From CBDCYN01 sp965224205 (GTDB lineage Bacteria > Planctomycetota > Phycisphaerae > Phycisphaerales > Phycisphaeraceae): a stretch of DNA of 44,189 bases. Where the stretch lies: the NCBI GenBank assembly GCA_965224205.1, contig CBDCYN010000005.1, forward strand, positions 1 through 44,189, written 5' to 3'. Each line of letters begins with the position of its first letter. The first letter of the stretch is position 1. This document shows positions 26,636 to 35,208 of the stretch, one piece after another. Under the pieces are notes generated by a model, which saw nothing but the letters and a program-made list of their open reading frames with translations, was not told where the DNA came from and ran no database searches. Position numbers and translations under genes: made by a program.

Positions 26636-26996
26636 GTGTTCTTGGTCTCCGACGACTTCCGGGTCAGTGATCACCTGTCCACGTGCAGTGGCCCCCGGGG
26701 CTGGGTATCTCTAGCGGGGGTGCAGGCCGTGTTCTTTGGGATGGTGGTGGGCTGGTCGTTGGCCAATCACCTGCGGGCGGACCTGGTGTGCGAGGCGTCG
26801 CGTCGGGCAGCAGTGACAGTCTTGAGTGTCAAGGGTTATTGAGATCGAGTTGGTCCACGGGTCGGATGGGCTCGATCTCGACGAGGCGGACCCCGCGTTG
26901 TTTGATTATATCATCAAGGTGTTTGACAATCGTGTGCGGGTGCACTCATCGCCGGGGTACAAGAGCCCTTTGGTCTACGAGCAACAGACCGCCTAA
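26636..26996 (+). pseudogene. IS3-family OrfB relic
   Basis: Two pieces in different frames. The first (to about 26,800) reads WVSLAGVQAVFFGMVVGWSL and ANHLRADLV, like the OrfB core WLYLAGVIDLFSR..VGW. The second (about 26,890-26,996) reads LFDYIIKVFDNRVRVHSSPG then YKSPLVYEQQTA, the OrfB C-terminus. The section between, with the second aspartate and the glutamate, is deleted. It is an old, dead copy between scpB and clpX. Confidence 0.75.
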
Positions 26997-27467
26997 CCCA
27001 CGAAACCGACCGTCCACTTTCCCTGGGGAAGCTTACACACTGAACGGGACATGAGGGGATCTTCTAACGTCAAATAAAATCGGCGTTTGGACGGCGTGGG
27101 CGGTGATGTTGTTGTGTGCGAAGTTTCACAAGACGTCGCAGAGGCAACCCCCCAATGTCCCATTTTTTTTATCGCCAAAGCCGAAGATCTATTTGGCCCG
27201 ATACGTAGTAAGGATAGCCTGACCATATATTGTGCAGTCCACCCACCGGGGGGGATGCATCCCGGCTTATCGCGTTACCCAAAGAGCGATTGAATGGTTA
27301 TAATCATACCGGAGAACCATCTGGAAGAGATGATGAGCCGACCCATGTCGGACGGAGGCTGATTAAGCTCTTTAACCGGATGGACGATCAAGCCAACGAC
27401 GGGTTGTAACCCAGCAACCCTGTGGTCGGTGCGTTTTACGAAGCCCGGCTCGATACGGAACCATATT
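26997..27467. promoter_or_regulatory. Upstream region of clpX
   Basis: About 470 bases with no gene that I can support. A perfect TATAAT at 27,299-27,304 could be a -10 box, with a weak -35 (TTACCC) 18 bases upstream. GGGATGCATCCC at about 27,252-27,263 is a perfect 12-base palindrome. The first part may be the end of the IS3 relic. No clpP gene precedes clpX here, unlike in many bacteria. Confidence 0.35.
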
Positions 27468-28841
27468 ATGTCAGACGGTCGAATCGGTGGACGCGGCGGC
27501 AAATCGGGCAAAGGCACGGGCAACCGCAGCCGGTCTTCCGATGGCGGTGATGGATCCGGGGGCTCCGGGGGCGGGGGTTCGGGCGGTGGGTTCAAAGGCC
27601 GGCGGGTGACCACCTGTTCATTCTGCGGCAAGAGCTCGCGCGAAGTGGGGCCGATGGTTGAGGGCCCCAACGACGTTTATATCTGCGCCAACTGCACCGA
27701 CCTCTGCCAGAATATCTTCAAGCAGGAAAAACGCCGCGTCCACGGCGAGCGCCCCACGTTCGGGACGATCCCAAGCCCCCGTCAGATCAAGGAATTCCTC
27801 GATCAATACGTGATCGGCCAGAACCAGGCCAAGCGGGCCATGGCCGTGAGCGTCCACAACCACTACAAGCGCCTCACCCACGTCGAAAAAGAAAGCGGCG
27901 TGGAACTCGATAAATCCAACGTCCTGCTGATCGGCCCCACCGGCTCGGGCAAGACCCTGCTGGCACGGACCCTCGCGAGGATCTTGAACGTCCCGTTCGC
28001 GATCGGCGACGCGACGACCCTTACCGAAGCAGGTTACGTCGGTGAAGACGTCGAGAACCTATTGCTCAAACTCCTCCAAGCCGCCGATTATGATCTCGAA
28101 GCCGCCCAGCGCGGCATTATCTACATCGACGAGATCGACAAGATCGGACGCACCACCCAGAACGTGTCGATCACACGCGATGTCTCTGGCGAGGGCGTCC
28201 AGCAGGCGCTATTGAAGATGCTCGAGGGCACCGTGGCCAACATCCCCCCCCAAGGCGGACGCAAGCACCCCGAGCAGCAGTACATCCAGATCGACACCTC
28301 GCACATCTTGTTCATCTGCGCCGGCACGTTCGTGGGACTTGAGGACCTGATCCGTAAGCGATTGGGTCGCAAATCGATCGGGTTTGTGTCCGAGCAGTCC
28401 GTCGACGACCAGACCGATGACAAGTCGTATCTCCTTTCGCAGGTAACCCCGGAAGATATCCTCGAATTCGGGATGATCCCGGAGCTGATCGGCCGGTTGC
28501 CCATCATCACCCCGCTGATGCCGCTGACCGAGGAGATGCTCGTGCAGATCATGACCGAGCCCAAGAACGCCCTGGTGCGGCAGTACGAGCACTTCTTCGC
28601 CATGGAAGACGCCAAGCTCGAGTTCACCCCCTCGGCCCTGCACCTGTTGGCCACCCGGGCGATCGCCCGCGACACCGGCGCCCGGGCGTTGCGATCGGTG
28701 ATGGAGGAAGTCATGCTCGAGCTGATGTACGAGCTGCCCGACCTCGAAGCCAGCGGCCAACGCTTCGTGATCGACGCCGAGGCGATCGAGGACCGCAAGC
28801 CGCTAGAGCAGCTGCGCGTGCCGCAGAAAGAATCTGCGTAG
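27468..28841 (+). CDS. clpX: ATP-dependent Clp protease ATP-binding subunit ClpX
   Basis: A 457-residue AAA+ unfoldase. After a glycine/serine-rich N-terminal segment of about 40 residues comes the zinc-binding domain (CSFCGKS and CANCTDLC), then the ATPase: RQIKEFLDQYVIGQNQAKRA, Walker A GPTGSGKT, pore loop GYVGEDVEN, Walker B IIYIDEIDKI, the RKH loop (GGRKHPEQQ) and IGFVSEQS at the IGF-loop position that docks on ClpP. It unfolds tagged proteins for ClpP. The ATG at 27468 has GGA upstream; a GTG at 27429 is in frame. The glycine-rich stretch before the zinc domain is longer than in most ClpX proteins. Confidence 0.95.
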   Translation: MSDGRIGGRGGKSGKGTGNRSRSSDGGDGSGGSGGGGSGGGFKGRRVTTCSFCGKSSREVGPMVEGPNDVYICANCTDLCQNIFKQEKRRVHGERPTFGTIPSPRQIKEFLDQYVIGQNQAKRAMAVSVHNHYKRLTHVEKESGVELDKSNVLLIGPTGSGKTLLARTLARILNVPFAIGDATTLTEAGYVGEDVENLLLKLLQAADYDLEAAQRGIIYIDEIDKIGRTTQNVSITRDVSGEGVQQALLKMLEGTVANIPPQGGRKHPEQQYIQIDTSHILFICAGTFVGLEDLIRKRLGRKSIGFVSEQSVDDQTDDKSYLLSQVTPEDILEFGMIPELIGRLPIITPLMPLTEEMLVQIMTEPKNALVRQYEHFFAMEDAKLEFTPSALHLLATRAIARDTGARALRSVMEEVMLELMYELPDLEASGQRFVIDAEAIEDRKPLEQLRVPQKESA

Positions 28842-28992
28842 GCCACAGCGTTTTTGAACCTCGTATAGAGTGTCGCGGCGAGCCACGAGCGCAATGGCAG
28901 CGGGTTTTGGCGCGGCCGGGTCATCCGAACCCGGTCCATAAAACGGGAGATGCTCAAAACCGACTCCCGGACAACCTCGCGGCACCGCGAGA
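28842..28992. other. Convergent intergenic region between clpX and the lipoprotein gene
   Basis: About 150 bases between two genes that face each other. I see no clear terminator with a T-run. Confidence 0.4.
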
Positions 28993-29250
28993 TCATCGGC
29001 CACTCATCGCGGGGTTTCGGTTCGGCCAACCTTTTAATACCAGCACCTCAGGTTTCTCGCGATTCAACGGCAACAGGTCGATGTACCCGTCTCCGTCATG
29101 GTCGTGCCTCTGGATCAAGTTTCCGCGAGGGTGGTGGAACCAGTGCCTGGCGGATTGGGCATATGAGGAACCGTGGTAGTCAATGACGCAGCCAGCTGTG
29201 GACGTCCCTAGAATAAGAAGCGCTATCATGGTGCGGTACGATCTGGGCAT
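28993..29250 (-). CDS. Small lipoprotein with an EF-hand/dockerin-like calcium loop
   Basis: An 85-residue protein. It starts with a short basic segment and a hydrophobic stretch (TMIALLILGTSTAGC) ending in a lipobox-like cysteine, so it is probably exported and lipid-anchored. The mature part contains DHDGDGYIDLLPLN, which fits the D-x-D-x-D-G loop of EF-hand and dockerin modules and could bind calcium. AAGGA stands eight bases before the ATG, supporting the start. Function unknown. Confidence 0.7.
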   Translation of the reverse strand: MPRSYRTMIALLILGTSTAGCVIDYHGSSYAQSARHWFHHPRGNLIQRHDHDGDGYIDLLPLNREKPEVLVLKGWPNRNPAMSGR

Positions 29251-29475
29251 AGGATATTCCTTGTCCCTTTCGGGGTAACTTTAAGGTTGACTTAGCCGTG
29301 TAATGTGACGTGCGGCTTGGCGTAGATAGATTCGCGGTTGACCGGGGATTCCTGCGCAATAAATAGAAAACCCGCTATAAATCTGTCGCCGACGCGAAGC
29401 TTCATTCAAAAGCGATTGAAGAAGGGCGAGAGATCTTGCAGGGGTGCTTAGATACCCCGATACCCCGGGCGTTTT
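29251..29475. other. Intergenic region between the lipoprotein gene and ychF
   Basis: Both flanking genes are on the minus strand, so this region is downstream of ychF and upstream of the lipoprotein gene. It has an AT-rich middle part (around 29,355-29,385) that could hold the lipoprotein promoter. No RNA gene is recognised. Confidence 0.35.
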
Positions 29476-30576
29476 TTACACGTTAAAAAGAAAATGACAG
29501 ACATCACCGTCTTGGACCACGTACCCCTTGCCCTCGACGCGTAGCTTCCCCGCAGCCCGGATGGCCGACTCGCTGCCGTGCTCATCTAAATCATCGACAC
29601 TGTAGACCTCCGCACGGATAAACCCGCGCTCGAAGTCTGTATGGATGACCCCCGCGGCCTGGGGGGCGCTGGCCCCAATCCGGACGGTCCACGCTTTAAT
29701 CTCTTTGGGCCCAGCGGTAAAGAAGCTGTGCAGACCTAGCAGCCGATAAGCCGCCCTAGCCAGGGCCGACAACGCCGGTTCTCCAAGGCCCAAGCTCGCG
29801 AGCATCTCAAGCCGATCATCGTCATCGAGCTCGGCCAGTTCGCTTTCGATCTTGGCGCACACCGGCACCACCGCCCCGCCCTCGGCCTGGCCCCGTTCAC
29901 GGACTTTCTTGACCTGTGGGCCTTCTCCTAGAACATCAGATTCGTCCACATTGGCCACGTACAAAACCCGCTTGGCGGTCAGCAGGGATAACCCCCTGAA
30001 GATCTTGACGGCTTCGGTATCACCGGCGAGTTCCTCGGACAAGCCACGGACCGGCCGGCCGGCTTCGAGCAGGGCCTGGCAGCGTGAGAGTATCTCCACG
30101 CGTTGCTTGGCCTCCTTATCACCGGTACGTGCCGAGCGTTGGGCTTTGTCGGTCGCGGATTCGACGGTCGCTAGGTCCGCGAGCATCAGCTCGGTGTCGA
30201 TAGTTTCGATGTCGCGGATCGGGTCGATCGCCCCATCGACGTGGGTGATGTCAGGGTCGTCGAAGCAACGCACGACGTGGAGGATCGCGTCGACGGTGCG
30301 GATGTGCGAAAGGAACTGGTTGCCCAGGCCCTCGCCCTGGCTTGCACCCTTGACCAGGCCGGCGATATCGACGAGGCGCAGGGCCGCGGACACGACCTGT
30401 TTGGTGGGGATGTGGGTTTCGATCCGCGCTAGCCGGGGGTCGGGGACGGAGACGATGCCGACGTTGGGCTCGATCGTGCAGAACGGGTAGTTCTCGCTAG
30501 CGATGCCCGCGGCGGTTAGCGCATTAAACAGCGTGCTCTTGCCGACGTTGGGTAAACCGACGATGCCCGCTTCCAT
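29476..30576 (-). CDS. ychF: Redox-regulated ATPase YchF (Obg family)
   Basis: A 366-residue P-loop protein of normal length. The G1 loop GLPNVGKSTLFNAL, switch II motif LVDIAGLVKGAS and a central coiled-coil insertion (about 130-200) are present, and the C-terminal TGS domain ends with KGYVVQDGDVCHFLFNV. YchF binds ATP more readily than GTP, associates with ribosomes and influences stress responses. The ATG at 30576 gives the classical MEAGIVGLPN start. It is divergently placed from recJ across a repeat-rich gap. Confidence 0.95.
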   Translation of the reverse strand: MEAGIVGLPNVGKSTLFNALTAAGIASENYPFCTIEPNVGIVSVPDPRLARIETHIPTKQVVSAALRLVDIAGLVKGASQGEGLGNQFLSHIRTVDAILHVVRCFDDPDITHVDGAIDPIRDIETIDTELMLADLATVESATDKAQRSARTGDKEAKQRVEILSRCQALLEAGRPVRGLSEELAGDTEAVKIFRGLSLLTAKRVLYVANVDESDVLGEGPQVKKVRERGQAEGGAVVPVCAKIESELAELDDDDRLEMLASLGLGEPALSALARAAYRLLGLHSFFTAGPKEIKAWTVRIGASAPQAAGVIHTDFERGFIRAEVYSVDDLDEHGSESAIRAAGKLRVEGKGYVVQDGDVCHFLFNV

Positions 30577-30618
30577 AGATGGGATCCCTGCGTTTGTGTG
30601 TCACACCGATCCTAGACG

Positions 30619-30698
30619 GGTAGGCCCGGCATTCCTGCCGGGCGATGACCTACCGCGATTCTTACCCGCGGGGTGCCCGGCACGATGCCGGGCCTACC
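30619..30698. repeat. Nested palindromic repeat between ychF and recJ
   Basis: The arms 30,619-30,643 and 30,675-30,698 are near-perfect inverted copies beginning GGTAGGCCCGGCA. Each arm is itself a small hairpin (GCCCGGCA / TGCCGGGC). The layout is like REP/BIME elements and may be spread by a genomic repeat family. Confidence 0.65.
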
Positions 30699-30784
30699 TG
30701 CCCGTCCGGGCCGTGTTGATACCTTGATACGACGCCGGCTGCAAGCGGGTTGGTGGGGGGCGCAGTCGGCTTTATGATGGCCCC

Positions 30785-32542
30785 ATGCAAATTACCGGCA
30801 AGCTTAAGCGCTGGCGGTTCCGCGAAGGATCAGGACCCAACGACAACGATAGGATCTGTGATTTAACCCGTCAGCTGGATGTCCACCCCCTTGTGGCGAT
30901 GCTGCTGCAACAGCGTGGGATCCACAATCCGCAAGCGGCGCGGCGGTTCCTTGAGCCACGCCTTAGTGATCTGCACGACCCGACCCTGATGCCGGGGGTT
31001 GAACAAGCCGCCGGCCGGCTCGATCAGGCGGTCCGTAAAGGCCAGTCGATCGTGATCTACGGCGATTACGACGTCGACGGGGTGACCGCCAGCGCGATTT
31101 TGTGGCATGTGCTGCGGCTAGCCGGCGGGCGGGTCGAGGTGTTTACGCCTCACCGTATCGACGACGGGTACGGCCTTAACAGCAGTGCCGTTGCAGAGCT
31201 GGCGGCCTGTCACGACCTGATCGTGACGGTCGATTGCGGGGTCACCGCCCTGGAGCCGGCTTTGGTGGCCAAACAAGCGGGGGTGGACCTGATCATCACC
31301 GATCACCACGAGCTATCGGCTGATCAGCGGCTGCCCGACGCGACCTGCATCGTCCACCCGAGGTTGCCGGGTTCGCGTTACCCGTTTGGCCACCTGTGCG
31401 GGGCGGGGGTGGCGTTCAAGCTGGCGTGGCAGTTCGCGAAGGTGCACTGCGGCAGCGACCGGGTCTCCGATATGTTCCGCGACTTGCTTCTAGACCTGCT
31501 TAGCTACGTAGCCCTGGGGACCATCGCGGACGTGGTACCGCTGCACGATGAGAACCGGGCGCTGACACGGTACGGCCTTAACCGGATCAAGCACACGCGG
31601 TTTGTCGGGCTCAACGCGATGATCGACGCGGCGGGCCTGTGTGGTGATACGATCGATACCGACCACGTCGGGTTTGTGCTGGGGCCGCGGCTCAACGCGT
31701 GCGGGCGGATGGGCCACGCCGCCAAGGCGGTGCACCTGTTGACCGAAGCCGAGCCCGACGAGGCCAAGGAGACCGCGGCGTTTCTCACCCGTGAAAATGA
31801 ATCCCGCCGCCGCACCGAGAAGGCGATCTACGAAGAAGCCAAGGCGATGACGATCGAGTACGGGTACGACCAGCCGGGCTGCCGAGCGATCGTATTGGGC
31901 AAGGAGGGGTGGCACCCGGGCGTGATCGGGATCGTGGCCAGCCGTCTCGTTGACGCGTTCGCCCGCCCGGTGGTGCTGCTTAATTTTGACAACGGGCAGG
32001 CGCAGGGCTCGGCGCGGAGCGTGGCGGGGTTTTCGATCCACGACGGGTTGGAACATTGTGCAGAATTGTTGACCCGCTACGGCGGGCACGCCCGGGCAGC
32101 GGGGTTGAAACTCGACACAGACCGGGTCGACGCATTCCGCGATCGGCTGGTGAGCTACGCCAACGAACAGTTGACCCCCGACGACCTGGTCCACGAGATC
32201 CGGATTGACTCGGCGTGTAGCCTGGATGCCATCAACGTTGAGCTGTTCGAGCAGCTGCACCGCTTGGCACCGTTCGGTAGCGACAACCCCCGCCCGGTGC
32301 TGTGCGTGCGTAGCGCGGTGCTGGACCGGCCGGCGTTGCGGATGGGCAGCCGGGGGGATCATCTGAAGCTGACGCTGCGTCAAGGGGGGCGCATGGCCAC
32401 GGCGGTGGCGTTTCGACGGGGGGATTGGGCGGCGGACCTGCCGGCGGGGGTCGAGGTCGACGTCGCGTTCGAGGCGAAGTTATCGACGTGGCAGGGCAGC
32501 CGACGGGCGGAGATGCACGTCAAAGACCTGAGGGTCGTATGA
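30785..32542 (+). CDS. recJ: Single-stranded-DNA exonuclease RecJ
   Basis: A 585-residue DHH-family nuclease. The phosphoesterase motifs are visible: VIYGDYDVDGVTASAIL near residue 80, VDCGVTAL, ITDHHEL near 176, and the DHHA1 part with ARSVAGFSIHDGL and YGGHARAAGLKL. An OB-fold follows to the C-terminus (AVAFRRGDWAADLPAG). RecJ degrades single-stranded DNA 5' to 3' in recombination and mismatch repair, using manganese or magnesium. The ATG at 30785 starts about 30 residues before the conserved region, as is usual. Confidence 0.95.
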   Translation: MQITGKLKRWRFREGSGPNDNDRICDLTRQLDVHPLVAMLLQQRGIHNPQAARRFLEPRLSDLHDPTLMPGVEQAAGRLDQAVRKGQSIVIYGDYDVDGVTASAILWHVLRLAGGRVEVFTPHRIDDGYGLNSSAVAELAACHDLIVTVDCGVTALEPALVAKQAGVDLIITDHHELSADQRLPDATCIVHPRLPGSRYPFGHLCGAGVAFKLAWQFAKVHCGSDRVSDMFRDLLLDLLSYVALGTIADVVPLHDENRALTRYGLNRIKHTRFVGLNAMIDAAGLCGDTIDTDHVGFVLGPRLNACGRMGHAAKAVHLLTEAEPDEAKETAAFLTRENESRRRTEKAIYEEAKAMTIEYGYDQPGCRAIVLGKEGWHPGVIGIVASRLVDAFARPVVLLNFDNGQAQGSARSVAGFSIHDGLEHCAELLTRYGGHARAAGLKLDTDRVDAFRDRLVSYANEQLTPDDLVHEIRIDSACSLDAINVELFEQLHRLAPFGSDNPRPVLCVRSAVLDRPALRMGSRGDHLKLTLRQGGRMATAVAFRRGDWAADLPAGVEVDVAFEAKLSTWQGSRRAEMHVKDLRVV

Positions 32543-32545
32543 AAA

Positions 32546-32643
32546 ATTCTCCCGCGGTCTTGGCGGGCCTACACGGCACCGGGCAGCGGCGCCGCCACGC
32601 AGGTCATAAGTTCCGGTGCTTTCTGCCCGGATAGCGGGAGAAA
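32546..32643. repeat. Inverted repeat between recJ and kdsB
   Basis: TTCTCCCGC at 32,547-32,555 is exactly matched in reverse complement by GCGGGAGAA at 32,634-32,642, enclosing about 80 bases with further GC-rich pairing. It lies between two genes facing each other and could end transcription from both sides or be a repeat element. Confidence 0.45.
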
Positions 32644-32755
32644 TGTATGATTTACCCGCGGTATACGCACACGAACCACGTATCAAAAACACCGCGTCGA
32701 GTAGGCCTTGGATACCGAACATTTCCCCGCCGCGTACATGAATCATGCCGCTATT

Positions 32756-33532
32756 TCACCCGGGATGGGTGTAACGCTGCACAAACGCCTCGTACTGTTG
32801 GGGGGTGTCGATCCCGTGGTGTTGGACGGTCGCCTCGACCACCGCGATGGGGTAACCGTGTTCCAAAGCGCGGAGCTGTTCTAGTTGTTCGGTCTGCTCC
32901 AACGGGGTGGCCGGCAGCTTGGCGTAAGCCAACAGGAAGCCGCGGCGGTAGGCGTACAGGCCCGGGTGTTTGAGAGGGGTGACTGAGTTGCGAGCGTCTC
33001 GGTCGAAAGGGATCAGCGACCGGGAGAAGTACATCGCCCGGCCCCGGGTACCGGCCTTGGCGATAACGATCTTGACGATGTTCGGGTCACGGGGGTCTTC
33101 CTCTGCGGAGAAAGGGCTGGCCAGGGTCGCCATCGGGGCGCCACCCGGGAACGGCTCTTGAGCCAGAGCCTCGACCAGCGCGTCGATCACGGCCGGCTCG
33201 ATCTCGGGCTCATCGCCCTGGACGTTCACGATGACCTGCGACGCTTCGGCGGCCTGGCCGGTGAAGCTCTCGGCAACTTCCGCCAGTCGGCTGGTGCCGT
33301 TGGGGTGGTCTTCACGGGTGATCATCACCTCGGTGCCGAAGGACGAGACCGCATCGAAAATCCGCTGATCATCGGTGGCGACGATCACCCGGTTCACCCG
33401 CTCGGCGAGGCGGACCCGGTCGACCACGTGCTGGATCATCGGTTGGCCGGTACGATCGGCCAATGGTTTACCGGGGAAACGGGTCGATCGAAACCGAGCC
33501 GGGATGATCGCGATGGCGGAGGGGGAAGTCAC
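32756..33532 (-). CDS. kdsB: 3-deoxy-manno-octulosonate cytidylyltransferase
   Basis: A 258-residue nucleotidyltransferase that activates Kdo with CTP for lipopolysaccharide synthesis in the cytoplasm. The signature motifs are AIIPARFRSTRFPGKPLAD at the start, VIVATDDQRIFDAV, HPNGTSRLAEV and VQGDEPEI. I chose the GTG at 33532, seven codons before IIPARF, which gives the normal family length. The frame stays open further upstream into the end of cysH, so a start near 33,573 is possible. Its presence implies an outer membrane with Kdo-containing lipopolysaccharide. Confidence 0.9.
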   Translation of the reverse strand: MTSPSAIAIIPARFRSTRFPGKPLADRTGQPMIQHVVDRVRLAERVNRVIVATDDQRIFDAVSSFGTEVMITREDHPNGTSRLAEVAESFTGQAAEASQVIVNVQGDEPEIEPAVIDALVEALAQEPFPGGAPMATLASPFSAEEDPRDPNIVKIVIAKAGTRGRAMYFSRSLIPFDRDARNSVTPLKHPGLYAYRRGFLLAYAKLPATPLEQTEQLEQLRALEHGYPIAVVEATVQHHGIDTPQQYEAFVQRYTHPG

Positions 33533-33677
33533 TTGACCTGCGTTGATCTCGTAGCTCGCCGATGCCACATGAACGGCGTGCGTGTCTGGAGGGTTATGAG
33601 CATCCGCCGCGAGCCACGGCCGTGACGGAACGGGTGCGGCTGTTTTCTTTCCGTGCCCAAACAGGTCATCTGTAGCA

Positions 33678-34415
33678 TCACAGCCCGCTGGACCCGAGGC
33701 TCTGGTTTTCTTCGGCGCTGGTGGGCAGGTGCAGGCCACATTCCTGCTTCAACCCACCGAATCGGCCGGCGCGCTCGTGGGCCCCGTCGGTGACGCGCGA
33801 GGTCGTGTGGGTATCGCCGATCGAGAGGTACCCCTGCTCGTGAAGGGGGTGGTACGGCAGGTCGTGTTGCTTGAGGTAGCGGTGCACGTCGGCGTTGGTC
33901 CATGCAAGGATCGGGTGGATCTTGTAGACGCCGTCCTGGCGTTCGACGGTGCGCAGTGTGGCGCGGTGATCGGTCTGTTGGCGGCGCAGGCCCGCAAACC
34001 AGGCGGTGGCCCCTAACTCGCTCAGGGCCCGCTGCATCGGCTCGACCTTGCGGATTTGGTTGTAGCGGCCCAAGCCGTCTTGACCCTGCTCCCAGAGCTG
34101 CCCGTCGATCGCCTCTTGCCGGGCGGGGCTGATCAGGGGCTGGTACACCTTGAGGTTGAGGTCAAGGCGTCGGGCCAGCGCATCGGCGAACCGGTAGGTC
34201 TCCGGGAACAGGTAGCCGGTGTCGACCCAGATGACGGGGATCCGCGGCACCATCCGGGTGACCAGGTGCAGCATCACCGCGGCCTGAGCGCCGAAGCTAG
34301 AGCTGAGCACCAGCCCCGCACCGAACGCTGCGGACGCCCATTCAACGATCGCCGGCGCGTCGGAGTTCGCCAACCGGCGGTTCATGGAATCGAGATCCAG
34401 ATCGGGCTTGGTCAT
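33678..34415 (-). CDS. cysH: Phosphoadenylyl-sulfate reductase (thioredoxin)
   Basis: A 245-residue enzyme of assimilatory sulfate reduction that reduces PAPS to sulfite. The PP-loop-like motif SSSFGAQAAVMLHL, WVDTGYLFPETY, and the catalytic cysteine in KQECGLHLP are visible. The two CC pairs that bind an iron-sulfur cluster in APS reductases are absent (the segment reads YNQIRKVEPM), which matches the E. coli-type PAPS enzyme. I chose the ATG at 34415 (MTKPDLDLD); upstream in-frame codons reach into an intergenic hairpin and look non-coding. Confidence 0.9.
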   Translation of the reverse strand: MTKPDLDLDSMNRRLANSDAPAIVEWASAAFGAGLVLSSSFGAQAAVMLHLVTRMVPRIPVIWVDTGYLFPETYRFADALARRLDLNLKVYQPLISPARQEAIDGQLWEQGQDGLGRYNQIRKVEPMQRALSELGATAWFAGLRRQQTDHRATLRTVERQDGVYKIHPILAWTNADVHRYLKQHDLPYHPLHEQGYLSIGDTHTTSRVTDGAHERAGRFGGLKQECGLHLPTSAEENQSLGSSGL

Positions 34416-34512
34416 GGTCGCACAGGTCACGATAGAATCACTCCTAGGGCTGTACAAGTAACGGAAACTAGGCTCTGTGGGAAAACTCGTTCGTTTTGGA
34501 AGTCCATGAATG

Positions 34513-34590
34513 TGCCCCAGGCCGCTTGTCAGCCGGTGCGGATACCCGATATTTTTAGTGACCTCACGGGCTGACAAGCGGCCCGGGGCA
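34513..34590. repeat. Long hairpin between cysH and folK
   Basis: The 22-base arms 34,513-34,534 and 34,569-34,590 pair with a single G-U-type mismatch (TGCCCCAGGCCGC and onward). The loop is about 34 bases. It lies between divergent genes, so it is not a terminator for either; it is more likely a mobile palindromic repeat or a regulatory structure. Confidence 0.65.
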
Positions 34591-34702
34591 GCCGATCATC
34601 GTTTTTCGGCAGAGCGTAATATTCTACGCTACGCCCTGTTGATACGGAAGTTCTAGGATTCGGGTTTGCTGGTCAACGCCGGTCCGAGGACAATGAAAAT
34701 CT

Positions 34703-35206
34703 ATGGCACGCGCGTTTATCGGCATCGGGTCGAACATCGGCGACCGCCTGGCTCATCTTGGCGTGGCCAAGAATGAGCTGGGTCGGCTCGAACACACCCA
34801 TCTGCTCGGGTTTAGCCGGGCGTACGAAAGCGACGCGGATAGCCCGGTGCCGCAGGGGGATTTTCTCAACGCCGCCGCGGCGTTAGAGACCGGCCTCGAC
34901 CCCCATGAGCTGCTAGCCGAGCTTCAGCAAATCGAACGGGACGCGGGTCGTAAACCCCTGGCCCAGCGGGTGAAGTGGGGCCCGCGCACGCTAGACCTGG
35001 ACCTGCTGCTGTACGGCGATCAGGTGATCTGCACCGACGATCTGATTGTCCCCCACCCGATGCTCCATGACCGGTGGTACGTGCTTAGACCCCTGGCCGA
35101 CCTCGACGCGGATTTCGTCCACCCCCTGTTGCAGATGACCATCGGAGCCATCCTGCGACACGTCGAAAAGCTTAAACCTCCCCCGGCGGGCCACCCGCAC
35201 CCCTAA
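34703..35206 (+). CDS. folK: 2-amino-4-hydroxy-6-hydroxymethyldihydropteridine pyrophosphokinase
   Basis: A 167-residue HPPK that transfers pyrophosphate from ATP to hydroxymethyl-dihydropterin in folate synthesis. Family motifs: FIGIGSNIGDR at the start, the catalytic loop region RVKWGPRTLDLDLLLYG near 94-110, and IVPHPMLHDRWYVLRPLADL. It ends two bases before the GTG start of queE, so the two pterin-linked genes are co-transcribed. The ATG at 34703 is the natural start. Confidence 0.95.
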   Translation: MARAFIGIGSNIGDRLAHLGVAKNELGRLEHTHLLGFSRAYESDADSPVPQGDFLNAAAALETGLDPHELLAELQQIERDAGRKPLAQRVKWGPRTLDLDLLLYGDQVICTDDLIVPHPMLHDRWYVLRPLADLDADFVHPLLQMTIGAILRHVEKLKPPPAGHPHP

Positions 35207-35208
35207 GC

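Noticed and set aside
31490..32383. Long minus-strand frame inside recJ
   Set aside because: A shadow of a GC-rich gene; composition is HRQP-rich with no domain.
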